Under the pieces are notes generated by a model. That model searched no databases and was not told the DNA's origin. It worked only from the letters and a program-made list of their open reading frames with translations. A stretch of 36,620 nt of DNA from a virus, in the IMG/VR virus record IMGVR_UViG_3300023096_000012, positions 1 through 36,620 of that record. The stretch is one strand, 5' to 3'. Both the position numbers and the translations under genes were made by a program. Position 1 is the stretch's first letter. Every line of letters starts with the position of its first letter. Shown piece by piece: positions 32,938 to 36,620 of this stretch.

Positions 32938-34776
32938 TTATTTTGCAAATGCTTGTACCACAGGTAATCCAGCTGCACTAGCTAATTGCGCTAAAAGTGT
33001 TTCTACTGCGGTTTGACGGCCAACTTCAACAATAATATTAAGATTTGTTTTAATTGAAGAATGTGGTAACAATTTGTAATAGAACTGAGGTCGAATTGTA
33101 ATTGTATATTGAATATACTGAGCTAAACCTCTAAGTCTTGATTCTTGTCCCCATAACCATTTACCATAGTTATTACCTACAAATCTTTCAACACCATCTA
33201 AATTGTATCTGGCCTGATCTTCTCTGTTATATAAGTAACCTCCTAGTGCTTCTGGATCTGCGGCGATTGACAACACTTTAACTTTGAAAGGAAATTTACT
33301 TGATTCCCAGTTCTCTGCAATGTATGTTGCTTGACCGCCTGCTACAGAAATACGAGTAGAAGTTGCGTAAAATGGCATATCATCTCTATACTCTTCTGAT
33401 CCAGACATTGTGAAAGGTTTACCTCTGAAACGGATACCCATTTTTGCTGCTGCATCGTACTCATCAATAGCTGTTTCCCAAACATTTAAACCGTAGTTTT
33501 TAGGTGCTTCTGCTGTAAATAAAGCTCTGAACTCGTCTGAACACTCTTCACAAACAATATTTGTTGGGACGTTAGTTCTGTAAGTTGTTTGACATAAAGA
33601 AGAAATTTGTGCTCCTGATCCCACTGCTGCTGCAACTGTACCTGCCAATGTGCCTGTAGCTGTTGCGATAGAGAATCCTGGATATGTTGCTGATGGCGCT
33701 ACTAAAATAATTGTTGCTCCACTAGACGTTATCGTTCCACCTGTTGCTAATTCAATTGCGGCTTTATTAGCTGTAATAAAGTTAGTAGCTGTAGTAGCTA
33801 AATCTGTAGCAAATGTAGCTGTATAGGGAATGCCACCAATTGTAATTGTAGCTGTTCCTGAAGTACCTGTTAGTGTTACTGTTCTTGATAAATTAACTGT
33901 ATCTATTGCAATTGTTAAATCAGGATAAGCTTCTTGTAACTCTGCTAGAATATCTCCACCACACTCATCATCTGCAATTGTGATTGTATATGCTTTAGTA
34001 GTTGATTGACAAATATCTCCTAATACCCATGCAGTAGAAACTGTGGTTGCATTAGAACAAACTGCTTGAACTTCTCCTGCTAAATCAAATACCGCTGTTG
34101 AAGCTGGTGCAGAAATAGCTCTGAATGTTGTAATTTGTGCATCTGTTAACTCTGCTGTTACCACCACTGTGTATGTTCCTACACCCGCAACTGAACCACC
34201 AATTTTAACTGCTGTTCCTGTTACAAATCCTGGTAAATCATCAATTGTAGTTACTAAACTTGCTCCATCATCTTCTAAAGCAATAGAGTAAACAAATCCT
34301 GCTGCAATTTCTGTATATCCTGCTGGGCAAGTATCACATCCTTTAATTTTAGAAGCTAAACTTGTTGTATAAGCAGGAATTGATGTCCCCACTGGTGCTT
34401 GTAAAGTATAAACTGTTTGGTTTCCTGAAACTTCGTCTGTTCTTACAACTTTGTAAAGTGGGTATTGTGCTTGTACTCTGGCCAAGGCTGTTGAATCTCC
34501 ATTATCAAATAAAGTTAAATTGTAATACTGATAATCAACTGTATCTTCTAATGCTCCGTTTAAACTATTAACAACTAATGCGTCAACATAGTCTGTTACA
34601 GGTACACCACCCAATAATTTTGTAGCGTTAAATTCAGCCACAGCTTTTTCAACTAGTTCTTGCATTGTAACCACACCATTAGCGCAATCAATACATACTC
34701 CGTCATCGTCAAGATAAGGATATTGTAGGTCTAATCTAATAGTTGTTTCTCCTTCTTTATAACCTAAATTATACAT
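32938..34776 (-). CDS. Major virion structural protein, C-terminal part of a split gene
   Basis: The frame from the ATG at 34776 encodes 612 aa (MYNLGYKEGETTIRL). The same frame is open and protein-like for about 45 more codons upstream (IRVEVPNRTGIEVDDF, GYNGKPGTEIIVGER), but no start codon is there. It becomes continuous with the 96-aa frame at 34905 if one 8-bp repeat copy is removed. The chain is beta-rich with several Ig-like stretches rich in Thr, Ala and Ile (residues about 160-400), Cys pairs (CIDC, CDTCPAGY, CEECSDE), and a conserved-looking C-terminus (IRFRGKPFTMSGSEEYRDDM and NIIVEVGRQTAVETLLAQLA). Its size and terminator suggest an abundant capsid, decoration or tail protein. I could not identify it as an HK97-fold major capsid protein. 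Confidence 0.8.
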   Translation of the reverse strand: MYNLGYKEGETTIRLDLQYPYLDDDGVCIDCANGVVTMQELVEKAVAEFNATKLLGGVPVTDYVDALVVNSLNGALEDTVDYQYYNLTLFDNGDSTALARVQAQYPLYKVVRTDEVSGNQTVYTLQAPVGTSIPAYTTSLASKIKGCDTCPAGYTEIAAGFVYSIALEDDGASLVTTIDDLPGFVTGTAVKIGGSVAGVGTYTVVVTAELTDAQITTFRAISAPASTAVFDLAGEVQAVCSNATTVSTAWVLGDICQSTTKAYTITIADDECGGDILAELQEAYPDLTIAIDTVNLSRTVTLTGTSGTATITIGGIPYTATFATDLATTATNFITANKAAIELATGGTITSSGATIILVAPSATYPGFSIATATGTLAGTVAAAVGSGAQISSLCQTTYRTNVPTNIVCEECSDEFRALFTAEAPKNYGLNVWETAIDEYDAAAKMGIRFRGKPFTMSGSEEYRDDMPFYATSTRISVAGGQATYIAENWESSKFPFKVKVLSIAADPEALGGYLYNREDQARYNLDGVERFVGNNYGKWLWGQESRLRGLAQYIQYTITIRPQFYYKLLPHSSIKTNLNIIVEVGRQTAVETLLAQLASAAGLPVVQAFAK

Positions 34777-34904
34777 TGGATCTCCGCAAAGAGTAATGTC
34801 AATTCCTGTAGAAGTTCTTTCTCCTACTATAATTTCTGTTCCTGGCTTACCATTGTATCCGATAATAAAATCATCTACTTCGATACCTGTTCTATTTGGA
34901 ACCT

Positions 34905-35195
34905 CTACTCTAATATCCTAATATCTGCAATTCTGAAAGTCTGGCTCTCATATGCTTTATTTGTAGTGTATTGAGACACTGGTTTGTCGAACGCTCCTAC
35001 AAGCAAATCGAATGATTTATCTTTTGATTGTCCTGTGAAAGTTGAGTAAACTTTTCTTCCGTTTTGTGTAAGCTCTTTATTATCGTTACTAACAATGGCT
35101 AGTACGCCGTTAGTTACATTTAAAGAACCACCTGTTGTTAGAGTCTTACCATCTATGATGAAAAAGTCTCTCTCTAATGCTCCCGCTGTTGCCAT
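34905..35195 (-). CDS. N-terminal part of the split major structural protein
   Basis: The ATG at 35195 starts a 96-aa frame (MATAGALERDFFIIDGKTLT) that ends at TAG just past a tandem duplication. Up to ADIR (residue 93) the sequence is beta-rich and protein-like; the last three residues (ILE) come from the duplicated bases. Deleting 8 bp joins ADIR to VEVPNRTGIEVDD and continues without a stop to 32938, giving 749 aa. As the sequence stands, this is a truncated product. It could still fold as a small independent domain, but the natural reading is that it is the N-terminus of the larger protein. Confidence 0.75.
   Translation of the reverse strand: MATAGALERDFFIIDGKTLTTGGSLNVTNGVLAIVSNDNKELTQNGRKVYSTFTGQSKDKSFDLLVGAFDKPVSQYTTNKAYESQTFRIADIRILE
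34910..34925. repeat. Perfect 8-bp tandem duplication that shifts the frame
   Basis: CTAATATC occurs twice in a row on the plus strand (34910-34917 and 34918-34925), that is GATATTAG twice in the coding direction. Eight bases change the phase by one and bring a TAG into frame at 34905-34907. No slippery heptamer in the needed phase is present, so ordinary programmed frameshifting does not explain it. Confidence 0.95.
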
Positions 35196-35215
35196 TCTAT
35201 TGTTTTTTGTTTAAA

Positions 35216-35881
35216 TTAATTTTTTGTTATTGCGTTTTGTTTTTCTGCTTGATATTTTGGATCGTCTGTATTCAACAAGAATTCTGCTGCTAATAAATCT
35301 ATTACTCTGTTCATAAATTTATCGTCGAATTCTGGATTATTTGAATTAAACTCACTCTCTGGATTTTCTGGGTCTTTAAGACCAACTTGGATTGGATAAC
35401 GATAGTAGGAAAGATTTGCTCTATCGATGGTAAAGTCATCTGAAGTGTAGATAATAATTTTATCAGATGCTAAATGAAAAGGTGTTTCTCTGTGCTTGAA
35501 AGATGGATTATTATTAGAATCTCTTAGTATTCCATTAGTATCATCATCTTTAATTTCGAAGCAATCTACTTTTTTTCTTTCACAGGTATCTTTAGTGGCC
35601 GTGCAAAATAAGTTAGAGAAATCAAAATAGTCTTTAGGTAGACTAAATTCTGTGAAGTCTTTTAGTTTTTTTGAAGATGGTATAGATAAATCATGAACTA
35701 ATATTTTCTGAATATACCTTATATCATCTTCAAATTTCCTGTCTAGAAACACTTCTATAAGCCTGTTAGTTACATTATTAGCTAAAACGCAAAACCTTCC
35801 TTTATCTAAACTGATTTTATCGGTGGTGGCGTTCTCATTAAGCTTTATAATTGTACTCTGGTAGAACTGTTCTGTTGTCAT
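35216..35881 (-). CDS. Head or connector structural protein, unknown family
   Basis: The product is 221 aa with an ATG at 35881. The N-terminal half is helical (RFCVLANNVTNRLIEVFLDR). The middle contains three cysteines (FCTATKDTCERKKVDCFEIK) and strands. The C-terminal part (NLSYYRYPIQVGLKDPENPE, then FMNRVIDLLAAEFLLNTDD) is a pattern I associate with small structural genes near capsid genes in Bacteroidota phages. It lies directly upstream of the major structural gene, with a 20-nt gap. A head-completion or stabilising role is likely; the exact function is unknown. Confidence 0.78.
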   Translation of the reverse strand: MTTEQFYQSTIIKLNENATTDKISLDKGRFCVLANNVTNRLIEVFLDRKFEDDIRYIQKILVHDLSIPSSKKLKDFTEFSLPKDYFDFSNLFCTATKDTCERKKVDCFEIKDDDTNGILRDSNNNPSFKHRETPFHLASDKIIIYTSDDFTIDRANLSYYRYPIQVGLKDPENPESEFNSNNPEFDDKFMNRVIDLLAAEFLLNTDDPKYQAEKQNAITKN

Positions 35882-35885
35882 GTTT

Positions 35886-36620
35886 TTATCCTAATGCGGC
35901 ATATACTAATTCTAATAAACTATTGTCTTTTAAAATATTTTTAACCGAGTCTTTTAAATCTTTTCCTAATAAATGGTCATTTAAGTAGAATCCATTCATA
36001 CCTTTGATAACTTTCTTTTGTCTTTGTAGATGTTTTAAGTCTTTAAACATTACAAGCTCTTTTTTACCTGAATCTGATTCGTAGTAATTAGCATAAGTTT
36101 CTAAGAAAGCTTTTGGATTTTGATTGTCATCTTTAGAAAGCCATGTAGTAAAGATATCGTTAAGAAGTGCATCTTCACTGTCAACAACTCCTGTAATTCC
36201 CATCCACTCCAGAATAGCTGTTAAACCTTCTTTATCTGTGGATAGTAATGTAATAAATTTAGTAGTTGCCTGGCTAATTTCTAATTTTCTTTTTTGACTT
36301 ACATCTACTACAGAGTCTTTATTTTCTACAGCATATTGTGCCGATCCTTTGTAGTAAGACTCACTTTCAAATTCAATTGGACATAAATCACCTTTAGAAA
36401 TAAGGCAGTATAATTTGAATAATTGAAGTGGGTCAGAAGTATTGTAACTATTATCTAGCTCAATGTTTTCTGTAAAATTATCCCAAAATTCAAAATTTTT
36501 AAAATCTAAAATTTGATCTTTAGTATAAAAATCTAAAAGTGGGTTAATAATAAGCTTTGTAATATTTTGTAAAGCTATTTTTCTTAAACTTTCGTCTGGA
36601 TATAGTTTAGTAAGAATTTT
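35886..36620 (-). CDS. Virion-region protein, 5' end outside window
   Basis: The frame is open from the right edge (KILTKLYPDESLRKIALQN) to TAA at 35886, giving 244 visible residues; the start codon lies upstream of the window. An internal ATG at 36203 is not the start, because coding-like sequence continues through it. The chain is helical and acidic (DLCPIEFESESYYKGSAQYA, LEWMGITGVVDSEDALLNDI) and ends in SLLELVYAALG. No known domain was recognised. It ends 4 nt before the next gene, so it belongs to the same structural operon. Confidence 0.82.
   Translation of the reverse strand, partial: KILTKLYPDESLRKIALQNITKLIINPLLDFYTKDQILDFKNFEFWDNFTENIELDNSYNTSDPLQLFKLYCLISKGDLCPIEFESESYYKGSAQYAVENKDSVVDVSQKRKLEISQATTKFITLLSTDKEGLTAILEWMGITGVVDSEDALLNDIFTTWLSKDDNQNPKAFLETYANYYESDSGKKELVMFKDLKHLQRQKKVIKGMNGFYLNDHLLGKDLKDSVKNILKDNSLLELVYAALG

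Noticed and set aside
34905-34925. Programmed -1 ribosomal frameshift in the structural gene
   Set aside because: No X-XXY-YYZ heptamer in the right phase lies between the two limiting stop codons; the perfect tandem 8-bp repeat is a simpler explanation.
36200-36203. ATG at 36203 as start of a 105-aa gene
   Set aside because: The frame remains open and protein-like up to the window edge, so this is an internal Met of a longer gene.

Overview
This window is part of a tailed-phage genome that infects a member of the Bacteroidota, or of a prophage of one. Every supportable gene lies on the minus strand, so transcription runs from the high to the low coordinate. The DNA is very AT-rich, genes abut or overlap by 1-11 nt (ATGA and TAATG junctions), and Shine-Dalgarno sites are weak or absent. 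The best promoter candidates fit the Bacteroidota pattern TTTG-N20-TAnnTTTG. TAA and TGA serve as ordinary stops, so I see no evidence of codon reassignment. The set of two ring-like connector proteins, an IHF-like small basic protein, a giant nozzle/muzzle-like tail protein and three very large presumed ejected (cargo) proteins resembles the structural module of crAss-like phages (Crassvirales) and related podoviruses. That assignment comes from protein patterns recalled from memory, not from a search. No terminase, portal or clear HK97 capsid protein is visible; they would be expected upstream, beyond 36620.

Layout in the direction of transcription. (1) 36620-32938: end of an unknown virion gene, a 221-aa probable head or connector protein, and a major structural gene. 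The last is broken into two reading frames by a perfect 8-bp tandem duplication (34910-34925); removing one copy gives a single 749-aa protein. A strong terminator follows. (2) 32868-31179: lysis cassette with a membrane-anchored coiled-coil protein, a two-helix holin candidate, an N-acetylmuramidase-type endolysin, a 52-aa Pro-tailed membrane protein and a multi-span membrane protein. (3) 31219-24302: host-recognition and tail-fibre block. It holds a 954-aa spike with a GH28-like beta-helix and a LamG-like C-terminus, several small conserved tail proteins, and a Cys-rich repeat-bearing fibre, and it ends in two tandem hairpins.

(4) 24226-14259: a promoter, then a homing-endonuclease-like gene (four zinc-ribbon repeats plus a GIY-YIG-like domain), ring protein, IHF-like protein, second ring/adaptor protein and a 2233-aa nozzle-like protein carrying PKD-like and leucine-rich-repeat domains at its C-terminus. 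(5) 14222-7604: a second promoter of the same design, an AP2/HNH-type homing endonuclease, a 313-aa protein that looks like a detached C-terminal part of the nozzle/muzzle, a tail lysozyme fused to an HExxH metallopeptidase-like domain, and a 1109-aa cargo candidate. (6) 7581-1: a weaker promoter, an 886-aa coiled-coil cargo candidate and a giant protein (at least 1609 aa) that runs off the left edge.

The most interesting points are the duplication that splits the major structural gene, the endonuclease insertion that appears to leave a start-codon remnant upstream of itself, the matched promoters in front of both mobile endonucleases, and the lysozyme-metallopeptidase fusion. No tRNA, CRISPR array, insertion sequence or integrase was seen.
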